64,000 nt of DNA from Strigamia acuminata (Eukaryota; Arthropoda; Chilopoda; Geophilomorpha; Linotaeniidae). Both the position numbers and the translations under genes were made by a program. Under the pieces are notes generated by a model. That model saw nothing but the letters and a program-made list of their open reading frames with translations. It searched no databases and had not been told where the DNA came from. The stretch is from assembly GCA_949358305.1 (NCBI GenBank), contig OX442315.1, positions 14,844,427-14,908,426 on the forward strand. The letters run 5' to 3'. Position 1 is the first letter of the stretch; every line of letters starts with the position of its first letter. Of the stretch, positions 46,881-58,514 are shown piece by piece.

Positions 46881-49800
46881 TTAAAAACCAAAAACGACAC
46901 TAATTTTCGCAAACACGTAATTCAAGCTCGTCTTTCTCCTTAAAAGCACGACACCGTCGTCGTTGACGGCCCGCTCGAGCGCCGCGGCCACGCAGTGACC
47001 AAACGCCGCAACTTGGCCGACGCTCAACAAGAACTGACAACTGGTGACGAAACCGATCACTCGTCGACTGCACGAGCCGGAGATGTCGGTGTTTCGATCG
47101 TAATCCGGCAGTTGGAGTTTCGGTTGAATTTCCGCCATTTTTTCCTCCAATTGCGCCATTTCTTCTTCGTCGCTTACATTTTTCATCTTCCTGCGAATCG
47201 CTTTGCGTTTCTTTCGGCATTTTGCGAATTTCGTCTTGATCGATTCCTCAGATTTCGTCTTCGAGTTCGGCGTTTCGGCGATGCCGGAATAACATTTCGT
47301 TCGGTACGCGCTCAAATCAGCTTCGTTAGGGAGACAAATCAACGCCAGGCGGTCGACGATGCCTTTGGAAACGAGTTTGAGTTGCACGTAAATTAAACAC
47401 CGAGATTGTAATTTGAGTTGGGCTGAAAAAAATAATTTAGAAATTAAAAATAATCAAGAAAAAATGTCGAAAAAATCGAATTTCTGTACTCAGTGGCGAA
47501 TTTTCTCGTTTTTGCATTAAAAAATTCAATTTTTTCAGTTGCGCGCGGTCACGAAGCACGAAATATTTATCGGCGTCGTCCCCGTTCGACTCGTAATAAT
47601 TATTTATTAATTTTTCCCACGGGAATGAGTAAGGTGAAGCGATTTTAAGTGCTTGGTAATTCGCTCTTTTCGCTGTCGGTCGCCTAAAAACACCGGAATT
47701 TAGTTAACACGAAGGAATAATAATGAATAAATCGAACGAAACGTGTCGATTATCGACTAAAAATACTTTAAATCACGGTCCATCATTTCGTTTTCTTCGT
47801 TTTTTGACATCGCAACTCCCGCCGGCGTATCGGGAAAATCAAACGGGAAAAACGGCACGCTCTGCGCCGAACTAATCAACCGACTGGTGTCCAAAGCGAC
47901 CGGGAGCGCCGTGTTGTAAATCAAACAAATCCAAAACGGCATTCCCCAACCGGATGGAAGAATCACGTCCCATCCGGCGCCGAAATTCATCGGTGACGAG
48001 TCGGAATTTCGATTTCCCGGGTTCTGGACCAAAATAACCGGAATTTCCGGCTCGTTTTCGCCCAAATCGAGTTCCAAACCTAATAAAAAAAACCAAATAA
48101 GCAAATAAAAATTATTTTAAACCGTTTAAAATCAACCACATACCCGGAACTACGCGTTTCGACCGTATATTATTAATATCTTCATCACTTAATTGAGTAA
48201 ACGTGACTTTATCTCGCGTTTCTTCGTCCCACAAACGAGATCGACTCAAATCCCCACCAAAACCAACCACCGAACAACCTAAAAACACAACAAAAACATA
48301 AATAATTCAATTTTCCCGAATTTAAATTCAATTTTCACCTAAACTGACGCTCGGTTCAGGCGCCTGCTTCCTAACAGGCATCATAAGTCGCGGATCCCGC
48401 ACATCGAGACCCAAAACACAACGCGGCGTAAGCTCAGTCAACAATCCGTTATCACAAATATCATTCCACGTTCCGTTTAATTCAACCGGGCGCAAAACAC
48501 GCCCTAAAATGCGCGTCGATTGCGGCCCGTACAGTCTAAACCGTACAAAAGCGTCCTTTAAATCGGTTAAAACGACCCCGGGTCCGTCGTAAACCTCGAC
48601 AAGACCATCCGGCTTCATTAAATGCGAAACTCGAGTGTCGGTGACATCCGTAACTTCGACGGACGATTCGCATTTCATTTTCTTTTTCCCATTTCCGACC
48701 ACCTCGACCGCCTTTCTTTTAATTTCCGCTTTCTTTTCGCGTTTTTCCAGCGCAAAAACGTCGATTAACTGGTTTAAAACGTCGGTACGCGTCGCCGGAT
48801 GGACCCAGATCCAAATAACACGTTCGGATTCATCGGAAAGTTTGTTTTCCGCCATTGGTTTCCATAGGAATTTGACGGGACCGATCGCGTCGTACGGATA
48901 TCGATTCGCGGCGTAGAGAAACGTCCGTCCTTCACGTTCACCCGTCACGGCATTTTGAGATTTGAATGTTTCACCTGGATTGAATAAAATTTTAATGTTT
49001 AGATTATTTTGTTTGGGTTTGTTTTTATTTACCGCATTCGGTGCGTGTGAGTTTTGATAAGTGCTCGAGCAGCCATTTTTGTTTTCCTTTTAATTCTATG
49101 CAGTTGTAGTAGGAAATGTCCTCGATTACGGTCCCTCTGGTGATGTTTCTGTACGTTTGTCTCTTGATTTTGCAGCAACATTCCGTTGGGATTTTATAGC
49201 CCCATAAATTGGACATTTTGAAGCGTTTTGCGTGCCAAATGTGAGTTTCGAGCCAAGTGTTTCCGCCTTCGGTTTTCCTTCGCGTGTAATCTTGTAATAG
49301 ACGTTTGGGTCGTCTTCGGTATTTCCTACTCGGGCGTTTAGTCGGTGGTTTACGGCCTTGTTTTAGCAACTAAAAACGAAAAAATTGGTGTTTTTTTTTT
49401 TTTAAAATTGAATTTTTGTATAAAAATAGTTTTTATTTGTGTAAAAATGAATTTTTTTGTGTAAAAATTGATTTTCATGTGTAAAAATTGATTTTTTTTG
49501 TGTAAAAATTGATTTTCATGTGTAAAAATTGATTTTTTTTGTGTAAAAATTGATTTTCGTCTGTAAAAATTGATTTTCGTGTGTAAAAATTATTTTTCTT
49601 GAGTAAAAATTAATATTTTTAATTTTTTTCCTGTAAAAGTTAATATTTTTGGGTAAAATTTGATGTTTTTGTGGGCTACTTGTTCTTTGTGTTGGTCTCG
49701 TAGGGCTCTGGGCATGCGTTTGACGTTATAGCTCATTGCTCGACGTCGAAGGTTTCTTGGTAGGGTTTGGTAGACTCGTGTTGGTCCGTGTTTATTATCG

Positions 49801-49963
49801 ATTGTGGCCGCAATTGCGACCATTTCTTTGATTCGTGTTGAGGCGAAGTCAAAGATGTTAACACCATCTACAAATTTTTTAAAAAAAAGCGTCATTGTTG
49901 TAAATGAGATAGCAATTAGTGAGTTTGTTTTGTTTATTTACCTGGTAATTTATTGTCAGCCAT
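46881..49963 (-). CDS. POP1: ribonuclease P/MRP protein subunit POP1
   Basis: Eight exons join in phase to 2367 nt, 788 residues: 49942-49963, 49680-49867, 49033-49369, 48339-48974, 48144-48278, 47767-48079, 47490-47683 and 46881-47422. Diagnostic POP1 blocks are present: YQTLPRNLRRRAMSYNVKR in exon 2; WLETHIWHAKRFKM and ISYYNCIELKGK in exon 3; NRYPYDAIGPVKFLW in exon 4; the POPLD region GWDVILPSGWGMPFWICLIY with DFPDTPAG in exon 6; KRPTAKRANY in exon 7; and a C-terminal IGFVTSCQFLLSVG domain in exon 8. POP1 is the large scaffold of nuclear RNase P and RNase MRP, acting in tRNA 5' maturation and rRNA processing. The protein is shorter than human POP1 (about 1,020 residues), mainly through a short N-terminus. 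Exon 8 has a charged coiled-coil-like insertion (EEEMAQLEEKMAE). Confidence 0.96.
49425..49640. repeat. intronic minisatellite in POP1, about 20-bp unit
   Basis: About eleven units of 'gtgtaaaaattgatttttt' with 'cat/cgt' variants in POP1 intron 2. Read on the minus strand, its core AATCAATTTTTACAC is nearly the unit of the 28680-29190 array. Confidence 0.9.
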
Positions 49964-50592
49964 TGTCGTGTTACAGTGGGATTGCTATGCCAATTTGTCC
50001 GTCCCAGTGTAGCGTGTAGCCCTAACCGCATGGGCAGACGTTTCGCAGACGTTACTTAAAATGTCGTCACTAGGTAGCACACGTAGCTGCACTATTTTTG
50101 GCGCCATTGACAAATGTTTATGTAAAGATTTTAGGAAAATAGATAGACAAATAATGCATTTTCTTTCGGAAATGACATGTTTAGGCTGAAAAATAAATCC
50201 TAGACGACGAAAATAGGCATTTTTGTGTGCACAAGACCACATTATACATGGAAATTGCATTTTTTTTGTCATTTAATAGTAGTTATGCAATAAAAAGTGT
50301 GTGGGAATGATAAGTAAAGTGTAATTTTTTTGTTTGTGGTAGTTCCAATAACAGTTGTCAAAATCATTCAGGTTTATCTCTAATTTCTGTATAAATTTAT
50401 ACCAATACATTTTAAGTAATCACTTACAATCAAAGGGATACAGTTGTTTTAATCAAAAAGAAACATTACCCAAAAGAAACATGAATTTTATCAGCTATTA
50501 ATTCCTAACTAATAGTTAGGAATTATTTAATTTAAATCATAAATATTAATTTTAACTGTCAGACTATTTGAAAAAAATTAAATTTACTTAAT

Positions 50593-52290
50593 TTAGCAAC
50601 ACACATCAATATAACAAAAAGAATTTGGTAGTGCAAGATGTTCAGTGACTTTCTCCATCGTTTTTAAAGAATACACATTGAATGAGGATTTTGTGTCTTC
50701 CACTATCAGACAATCGCCATCATAAAAAGCAGACATAACCACCTCACCCCTAATATGTGGTATGGAAACTACGCTCCAATAATCATATTCGATCTCATAA
50801 ATCAAAATCGAAGTGATAGGTAATTTTTGAAAAAAAATCAATTTATCAGGTGACTCTAAATTAAGATATCTACACTTGACACTTCGCCATTTGCCATCCA
50901 ATTTCTGCTTTGTCACACAAGTTCCCAACTTTGAGTCAACAATCTTTATGCGACGCTCATCAACCTCGAAGAAATACTTTCCACCAGCACCGGCTAAAAG
51001 CAAGCGTTGGCAATCGTTAATTTGATCGTCAAAATCAACTTTACGCCATTGCATTACATTGAAATTGAAACACGCAAAACAAGATTTGGACACACTGATG
51101 AAGATCTCATTTTTGTCTGCAGTGTCATACATAATATCATCTAGGCTTTCCGGTAAAAAATCGAAACAAAAATCTACGCTTTCCGGTAAAAAATCGAAAC
51201 AAGGCCGGTTGTGCCTGTCAACAAATGTTGCTATTACCTGACTAGCAGTTAATACCACAGGTGTCTTCTCCTCCAGATTCAAGCTATAAACTTCCCCTGT
51301 ACACGACACAGCTGGAAAGCATTTTGAATGGGCTTTTAATCGAATCTCTTTCATGTATTCTAATCGCGGCGTCCACCCGCCTCGGTTTTGAACACACACT
51401 GAATGGAACCACTTTTCATTTATGGTTTCGAAAAAATGAATTTTGATACGCAGAAGAATTTCAGTTACATTTAACCATCTTGAAATGACCTCTCTGCTCA
51501 AAATGTTGTGTATTGCTGGTGATTTAATCGCAATTTGATTCGTCGATACAAGGTCCCGAAGAAAGTAATTTGGAAGATGCGCAATGTCACACTTCGATAT
51601 TAAATTGAAGGTATCGTCCATCTTGTTTGTCTTTGCTCCCCAAGCTAAGAAAAATTCGATCAAATCACCAGTTTTATGAGGCACTAGGTCATCAGTGATG
51701 AGACTTTCCAACTGTATCGCCGTGATATCGGAAAGTATATTGGACTCGGAAAGTTGCTTCAAATGCCTTAAAATGTATTTTAGAATGCGTTGTATCGTTT
51801 CGACTTGGTTATACATTTCAGCCAACTCCCAAACATCCAAAATCTTCTTCTGAGTTATGGTAGTGGAATATGCGACCCAGTACGTGCGGAATAAGTCATT
51901 TAACTGTAATTTATCAGCGGCAATAAGTATTTCACGTATTAAAGTGTCTGCAGGCTGGATTGCAATATCTTGAGTGTAGATGAATTTGATTATGACATTC
52001 ATCGCTGCACGTGAGATGTCCGGGACGGATACCCTGTTTGTATCGTTTTCGATCGTGGTGTGGGTGAACATTGCGCGGAAATAGTCACTTTCGGTAACCA
52101 GTACACTTTTATGGGCAAAGACGAGTCCATCTTTACACTCAAACACGATTATTTCCAATTTCACATCTTCTCTTGAATTGTATAGATTAGTCAAAATAGA
52201 AGATAATCGTTCTTCATTTCCCATTGCATTTTGAGCAAGCAGAAGAGAGTCATTAAGAGTAAGATGGTCACTTCGGGATGATGTTGTCAT
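50593..52290 (-). CDS. BTB-BACK protein, tandem copy 1
   Basis: A single coding exon of 565 residues runs from ATG 52290. A BTB/POZ domain lies at about residues 40-133 (VFECKDGLVFAHKSVLV, SDYFRAMF, then IKFIYTQDI), followed by a BACK-like domain (VWELAEMYNQVETIQRILKYI, then IEFFLAWGAKT, DIAHLPNYFLRDLV). The C-terminal 300 residues are divergent kelch-like sequence without clear GG doublets. Such proteins commonly serve as CUL3 adaptors; that role is inferred. The open frame extends 14 codons upstream, but only through a leader intron (52293-52405) whose acceptor lies two bases before this ATG. A direct duplication of about 24 bp (encoding FDFLPES twice, near 51140-51200) is absent from copies 2 and 3. 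Confidence 0.85.
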   Translation of the reverse strand: MTTSSRSDHLTLNDSLLLAQNAMGNEERLSSILTNLYNSREDVKLEIIVFECKDGLVFAHKSVLVTESDYFRAMFTHTTIENDTNRVSVPDISRAAMNVIIKFIYTQDIAIQPADTLIREILIAADKLQLNDLFRTYWVAYSTTITQKKILDVWELAEMYNQVETIQRILKYILRHLKQLSESNILSDITAIQLESLITDDLVPHKTGDLIEFFLAWGAKTNKMDDTFNLISKCDIAHLPNYFLRDLVSTNQIAIKSPAIHNILSREVISRWLNVTEILLRIKIHFFETINEKWFHSVCVQNRGGWTPRLEYMKEIRLKAHSKCFPAVSCTGEVYSLNLEEKTPVVLTASQVIATFVDRHNRPCFDFLPESVDFCFDFLPESLDDIMYDTADKNEIFISVSKSCFACFNFNVMQWRKVDFDDQINDCQRLLLAGAGGKYFFEVDERRIKIVDSKLGTCVTKQKLDGKWRSVKCRYLNLESPDKLIFFQKLPITSILIYEIEYDYWSVVSIPHIRGEVVMSAFYDGDCLIVEDTKSSFNVYSLKTMEKVTEHLALPNSFCYIDVCC

Positions 52291-52405
52291 TCCTTCGTAA
52301 AAAATAAAAATTATTATTACACTTCTCAACAAATTATTTTTGTTTAAATGTGAAGAAAAACATTTTGGTACGATGCAAAAACGGTATATTATTTAAGACA
52401 CTTAC

Positions 52406-52414
52406 TTATCTCAT
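52406..52414 (-). promoter_or_regulatory. two-codon uORF at the end of the BTB leader exon (copy 1)
   Basis: ATGAGATAA ends exactly at the donor (GATAA/GTAAGT). After removal of the 113-bp intron, the main ATG follows two bases downstream. It is conserved in copies 2 and 3 and could limit or route initiation to the main ATG. Confidence 0.5.
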
Positions 52415-52975
52415 CGCCCAGTCGGAATTACGTTTGTGTTGGAGTGTACCCAGTTAACCCTAAATTTTAAAGATTGCCTCCCTGGTGGCTACCACCGGAG
52501 TCAGCTCTGCGTCCACAATTTACATAATCCTCGTTATAATTTGTTTGAAATATTATATGAATTTGTTTATAGGATTTTCAAGTTTTTGGTTCAATCCCGC
52601 TATTTTCGAAATGTTTAGAATGTATAAACAATGTCCATCTTGTGATGGAATTAATAACAAGTGTAGCTATGCAGGAAAACTCGATTTGTTGAATGTTATA
52701 ATTATAAAAATAGAAAGAAAAAAAAGATTTCATATATGCTTCTGAAGACGTTTAATTTTTTAACCCATTAATGTATTTCTTTATAAATATATACTAATAC
52801 ATTTTAAGTAACCACTTCCAATCAAAGGATAAAGTTATTATAAATCAAAACAAAAAGAAACATTACACAAAAGAAACATGAATTTTATGAGCTATTAGTT
52901 AGAAATTATTTAATTTAAATCACAAATATTAATTCTAACTGTCAGACTATTAGAAAAAAATTAAATTTACTTAAT

Positions 52976-54649
52976 TTAGCAACACATATCAATATAATAA
53001 AAAGAATTTGGTAGTACAAGATGTTCAGTGACTTTCTCCATCGTTTTTAAAGAATACACATTGTATGATAATTTTGTTTCTTCCACTATCAAACAATCGC
53101 CATCATAAAAAGCAGACATGACCACCTCACCCTTAATATGAGGTATGGAAACTACGCTCCAATAATCATATTCGACCTCATAAATCAAAATCGAGCTGAC
53201 AGGTAATTTTTGAAAAAAGATCAATTTATGAGGTGAGTCTGTATTAAAGTTTCTACACTTGACACTTCGCCATTTGCCATCCAATTTCTGCTTCGTCACA
53301 CAAGTCCCCAACTTTGAGTCAACAATCTTTATGCTTCGCTCATCAACCTCGAAGAAATACTTTCCACCACCAGTGGCTAAAATCAAGCGTTGGCAATCGT
53401 TAATTTGATCGTCAAAATCAACTTTACGCCATTCCATTTCACTGAAATTGAAACTCGCAAAACAAGATTTGGACACACGGATGAAGATCTCATTTTTGTT
53501 TGCAGGTTCATGTAAAATATTATCTACCGGTACGCTGCTCGGTATAAAACGGAAACAAAACCGGTTGCGCCCATCTTCGAATGTTGCTATCACCTGAGTA
53601 GCAGTTAATATCAAAAATGCCAACTCCTCCACATAGAAGCTAAAAACCTGCCCTTTACACGAAACAGTTGGAAAGCATTTTGCATGCGCTTTTAATCGAA
53701 TCTCTTTCCTGATTTCTGATCTCTGCGTCCACCCGCCTCGGTTTTGAATACACACTGAATGGAACCATTTTTCGTTTACAGATTCGAAAAAATGAATTTT
53801 AATATGTAGAAGAGTTGTTGCATTTAACCATCTTGAAATGACCTCTTTGGTTAAAATGCCGTATATTGCTGGTGATTTAATGGCAATTTGATTCGTCGAA
53901 ACAAGATCCCGAAGAAAGTAATCTGGAAGATGCGCAATGTCACATTTCGATATTAAATTTAAAGTATCGTCAATCTTGTTTGTCTTTGCTCCCCAAGCTA
54001 AGACAAATTCGATCAAATCAGCAGTTTTATGAGGCACTTGGTCATCAGTGTGAGTGATGACACTTTCCAACTGTATCGACGTGATATCGGAAAGCATACT
54101 GGACTCGGAAAGTTGTTTCAAATTCATTACAACGTATTTTAGAATGCATTGTATCGTTGCGACTTGGTTAAATATTTCTGCCAACTCCCAAACATCCAAA
54201 AGATTGTTCTGAGTTATGGGAGTGGAATATGCGACCCAGTACGTGTGGAATAAGTCATTTAACTGCAGTTTATCAGCAGCAATAAGTATTTCACGTATTA
54301 AAGCGTCTGCAGGCTGGATTGCAATATCTTGAGCGTAGATGAATTTGATTATGACATTCATCGCTGCACGGGAGATGTCCGGGACGGATACCCTGTTTGT
54401 ATCGTTTTCGATCGTGGTGTGGGCGAACATTGCGCGGAAATAGTCACTTCCGGTAACCAGTACACTTTTATGGGCAAAGACGAGTCCATCTTTACACTCA
54501 AACACGATATTTTCCAATTTCACATCTTCTGTTGAATTGTATAGATTAGTCACAATTGAAAGCAATCGTTCGTGCTTTTCCGTTGCATTTTGAGCGAGCA
54601 GGGGACGGTCGTTAAGAGTAAGATGGTCACTTTGGAATGATGTTGCCAT
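52976..54649 (-). CDS. BTB-BACK protein, tandem copy 2
   Basis: Its 557 residues from ATG 54649 have the same layout as copy 1 and are highly similar over the whole length: BTB (VFECKDGLVFAHKSVLV), BACK (VWELAEIFNQVATIQ, CDIAHLPDYFLRDLV), and a divergent C-terminal half ending YYIDMCC. The leader intron 54652-54764 (113 bp) and uORF are the same as in copy 1. There are no nonsense codons. It differs from copy 1 in small in-frame indels (for example an extra His-Thr near THTDDQVPHK) and lacks the FDFLPES duplication. Unit length and flanks show it arose by tandem duplication together with the tRNA-Leu at 55255. Confidence 0.85.
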   Translation of the reverse strand: MATSFQSDHLTLNDRPLLAQNATEKHERLLSIVTNLYNSTEDVKLENIVFECKDGLVFAHKSVLVTGSDYFRAMFAHTTIENDTNRVSVPDISRAAMNVIIKFIYAQDIAIQPADALIREILIAADKLQLNDLFHTYWVAYSTPITQNNLLDVWELAEIFNQVATIQCILKYVVMNLKQLSESSMLSDITSIQLESVITHTDDQVPHKTADLIEFVLAWGAKTNKIDDTLNLISKCDIAHLPDYFLRDLVSTNQIAIKSPAIYGILTKEVISRWLNATTLLHIKIHFFESVNEKWFHSVCIQNRGGWTQRSEIRKEIRLKAHAKCFPTVSCKGQVFSFYVEELAFLILTATQVIATFEDGRNRFCFRFIPSSVPVDNILHEPANKNEIFIRVSKSCFASFNFSEMEWRKVDFDDQINDCQRLILATGGGKYFFEVDERSIKIVDSKLGTCVTKQKLDGKWRSVKCRNFNTDSPHKLIFFQKLPVSSILIYEVEYDYWSVVSIPHIKGEVVMSAFYDGDCLIVEETKLSYNVYSLKTMEKVTEHLVLPNSFYYIDMCC

Positions 54650-54764
54650 TCCTTCGTAAAAAATAAAAATTATTATTACACTTCTCAACAGATTATTTTT
54701 GTTTAAATGTGATGAAATAGACTTTGGTACGATGCAAAAACGGTATATTATTTAAGACACTTAC

Positions 54765-54773
54765 TTATCTCAT
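54765..54773 (-). promoter_or_regulatory. two-codon uORF at the end of the BTB leader exon (copy 2)
   Basis: ATGAGATAA is in the same position relative to the donor and main ATG as in copy 1. Confidence 0.5.
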
Positions 54774-55254
54774 CGCCCAGTTGGAATTGTGTTTGTGCGG
54801 GAATGTATCCCTAAATTTTAAAGATTGCTTCCCTGGTGGCTACCACCGGAGTCAGCTCTGTGTCCGCAAATTTACATAATCCTCGGTATAATTTGTTTGG
54901 AATATTATATGAATTTGGTTTTAGGATTTTCAAATTTTTGGTTCAATCCCGCTATTTTCGAAATGTTTAGAATGTTTAAACAATGTCCATCTTGTGATGG
55001 AATTAATAACAAGTGTAGCTTTGCAGGAAAACTCGATTTGTTGGATGTTATAAAAGTAGATAGAAAAAAGAGATTGCATATCTGCTTCTGAAGATGTTTT
55101 ATTTTTTTAACTTATTAATTTATTATTTAGTCATAAAATTTAAATTATTATTTTTTCAGTTCTTGCAGGAGAAAAGCCCAACGAGGCTCGAATTCCAAAG
55201 AAATCTCTAATCAAATAGTAAAATAGTTTAAAATAAAACAAAAAATCAACAGGT

Positions 55255-55338
55255 TGTCAGAAGTGGGATTTGAACCCACGCCCAGAATACTGGACTGCGA
55301 CCTTAACGCAGCGCCTTAGACCGCTCGGCCATCCTGAC
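55255..55338 (-). tRNA. tRNA-Leu (anticodon AAG)
   Basis: An 84-nt cloverleaf. The acceptor stem GTCAGGA pairs with TTCTGAC (one G-U), the discriminator base is A, and the A box is GATGGCCGAGCGGTCTAAGG. The anticodon stem CTGCG/CGCAG encloses the loop TTAAGGT with anticodon AAG, the long variable arm is typical of tRNA-Leu, and the B box is GTGGGTTCAAATCCCAC-like. A T6 tract 8-14 bases downstream can terminate Pol III. There is no intron and no encoded CCA. Confidence 0.96.
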
Positions 55339-55519
55339 AGATTGCTGTCATTTGCTGAAATTCGTTCCAGACATTAACATTTCTTATAGTATTGACTCCA
55401 TTCTAAGTGTATATATTTTACTTTTACTCCTGACACAACGCCTTCTCAAAACCAAAAACCTACTCTAAGTTATATTCCAACTGGATAACCAGACTAACCC
55501 ATATCCGATTATTGTATCT

Positions 55520-56225
55520 TCCTTTTCACTCTTGTGACGATGACGTCCCCGGCGCAAGTGTGTAATAAAGCTTGGCCAAACTAGTCAAATTTCCTATGTT
55601 GTGATAAGAACAGGAGAAAATTGTAAACTGTGTAACTGAGATAAAGTAAAATGGAGGTGCTTGTTTAATCAAAACATGAACATTTATTGGTTAGACATTA
55701 TTACAATGAGTAATTATGATAATCAATTTGCATAAATAAAATTATATAAACATTACGGTTGACATTTGACTATAAATTAATCTAATTCTTTAAACTATAC
55801 AATCTTGTGACCGAAGCCGTAAAATAATATCAGTTCGGTTCGCGGTTTCTCGGTCCAGAGAAGAGTGAATCATTCTTCTATCTAGAGAAAAGATGTCATA
55901 TGAATCTGTTTAGATATGTCGTTGGGTCCTGGTTCGAATCTGTTGTTGTAATGTGTTGTCATCCGAGAGGTACAGTTGGCTTTTCTGCATCGCCACAACT
56001 TTGGATAGATATTAGTTTAAATAACTATTTTAAGCTATTTACCAATTTGCCACCTACAAATATAATAATATTTATAACTGGTGTTAGTTTTCATCAAATG
56101 GAAATTACTAACATGTAAACTGTATTCAGTTTATTACGGTATGTAAATAATTCTGGTCTCAAATAATTACATTCTTTTCACACATAACTGACAAGTGAGT
56201 GCAGTATGTGTTGTTTTTTTTCACA
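55520..56225. other. non-duplicated segment between BTB units 2 and 3
   Basis: The sequence between the tRNA-proximal flank and the 'gagtaaataaataaataaac' boundary of unit 3 has no counterpart after unit 3. No gene is recognised. Confidence 0.5.
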
Positions 56226-56274
56226 CTCTATTGGAGTAAATAAATAAATAAACAAACAAATAAATTGACATCAT

Positions 56275-57930
56275 TTAATGCATATCAATACAATGAAGAG
56301 AATTTGGTATTGCAAGATGTTCAGTGACTTTCTCCATCGTATTTAAAGAATACACATTGTATGATAATTTTGTTTCTTCCACTATCAAACAATCCCCATC
56401 ATAAACGGCAGACATGACCACCTCACCCTTAATCTGTGGGATGGAAACTACGCTCCAATAATCATATTCGACCTCATAAATCAAAATCGAGCTGACAGGT
56501 AATTTTTGAAAAAAAATTAATTTATCAGGTGACTCTAAATTAAGATATCTACACTTGACACTTTACCATTTGCCATCCAATTTCTGCTTCGTCACACAAG
56601 TTCCCAACTTTGAGTCAACAATCTTTATGCTTCGCTCATCAACCTCGAAGAAATAATTTCCACCAGCAGCGGCTAAAAGCAAGCGTTGGCAATCGTTAAT
56701 CTGATCGTCAAAATCAACTTTACGCCATTCCATTTCATTGAAATTGAAACACGCAAAATAAGATCTGGACACACTGAAGAAGATCTCATTTTTGTTTGAA
56801 GTTTCATGTATAATAGTATCTATGTTTCTCAGTAAAAAATCGAATCAAAACCGGTTGTGACCAAAACAGAATCCGGATATTTGATTTACCTCACATACCA
56901 AAGATGTCTTCTCCTCAAAATTGAAGCCATAAATCACCCCTGTGCACGAAACAGCTGGAAAGCATTTTGAATGGGATGTTAATGGAATCTCTCCCAAGTC
57001 TTTTGATCTGGGCGTCCATCTGCCTCGGATTTCAACACACACTGAATGGAACCACTTTTCGTTTATGGTTTGGAAAAAATGAATTTGGATACGCCGAAAA
57101 GTTTCAGGTATATCTATCCACCGTGAAATGACCTCTTTGAATAAAATGCCGTATATTGCTGGTGATTTAATCGCAATTTGATTCGTCGAAACAAGGTCCC
57201 GAAGAAAGTAATTTGGAAGATGCGCAATGTCGCATTTCGATATTAAATTTAAAGTGTCGTCAGTCTTGTTCGTCTTTTCTCCCCAAGCTAACACAAATTC
57301 GATCAAATCACCAGTTTTATGAGGCACTAGGTCATCGGTGATGAGACTTTCCAACTGTATCGCCGTGATATCGGAAAGTATACTGGACTCGGAAAGTTGT
57401 TTCAAATGCATTAAAATGTATTTTCGAATGCGTTGTATCGTTTCGACTTGGTTAAACATTTCTGCCAACTCCCAAACCTCCAAAAGCTTCTTCTGAGTTA
57501 TGGGAGTGGAATATGCGACCCAGTACGTGTGGAATAAGCCATTTAACTGCAGTTTGTCAGCGGCAATAAGTGTTTCACGTAATAAAGTGTCTGCAGGCTG
57601 GATCGCAGAATCTTGCGCGTAGATGTACTTAATTATTTCATTCATCGCTGCACGGGAGATGTCCGGGATGGATACCCTGTTTGTATCGTTTTCGATCGTA
57701 CGGAGGGTGAACATTGCGCGGAAATAGTCACTTCCAGTAACCAGTACACTTTTATGGGCAAAGGCGAGTCCATCTTTACACTCAATCACGATGTTATCTA
57801 ATTTCATATCTCTTGAATTGTATTGATTAGTCACAATTGAAAGCAATCGTTCATACTTGTCCGTTGCATTTTGGGCAAGCAAGGGACAGTCGTTAAGAGT
57901 AAGATGGTCACTTCGGGATGATGTTGCCAT
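56275..57930 (-). pseudogene. BTB-BACK tandem copy 3, nonsense-mutated
   Basis: It is homologous to copies 1 and 2 along their full length, starting at ATG 57930. The BTB and BACK part is intact for 361 codons, until TGA at 56845-56847 replaces a Cys codon in a conserved RFCF-like position. A second nonsense codon, TAA at 56563-56565, replaces Arg after QKLDGKW. The remaining C-terminal half (FFEVDERSIKIVDS, then YWSVVSIP) stays in frame. If transcribed, it could still make a BTB-BACK protein lacking the C-terminal region. The leader intron 57933-58045 (113 bp) is preserved. Confidence 0.85.
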
Positions 57931-58045
57931 TCCTTCGTAAAAAATAAAAAATATTATTACATTTCTCAACAGATTATTTTTGTTTAAATGTGAAGAAAAA
58001 CACTTTGGTACGATGCAAAAACTGTAAATTATTTAAGACACTTAC

Positions 58046-58054
58046 TTATCTCAT
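58046..58054 (-). promoter_or_regulatory. two-codon uORF at the end of the BTB leader exon (copy 3)
   Basis: ATGAGATAA is placed as in copies 1 and 2. Confidence 0.5.
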
Positions 58055-58514
58055 CGCCCAGTTGGAATTACGTTTATGTGTTGGAATGTACCTACATTTT
58101 AAAGAATGTTACCCTGGTGGATACCACCGGAGTCTGCTCTGTGTCCACAATTTATATAATCGTCGATATAATTTGCTTAAAATATTAAATGAATTTGTTT
58201 TTTTGGATTTTCAAGTTTTTGGTTCAATCCCGCTATTTTCGAAATGTTTAGAATGTATAAACAATGTCCATCTTGTGATGGAATTAATAACAAGTGAAGC
58301 TTTGGATGTTACAAAAGTATAAAGAAAAAAGAGATTTCATATCTGCTTCTGAAGATGTTTTATTTTTTATCCCATTAATTTATTATTCAATCATAAAATT
58401 TAAATTATTATTTTCTCAGTTCTTGCAGAAAAAGGGCCCAACGAGGCTCGAATTCCAAAGAAATCTCTAATCAAATAGTAAAATAGTTTAAAATAAAACA
58501 AATAATTAACAGGT

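Noticed and set aside
46995-47396. 133-residue plus-strand ORF
   Set aside because: Antisense shadow of POP1 exon 8.
50593-52332. Longer BTB start (MLRSVIII...)
   Set aside because: The upstream start codon is non-ATG, and the hydrophobic-looking extension is the translated end of the leader intron; its acceptor sits two bases before the chosen ATG.
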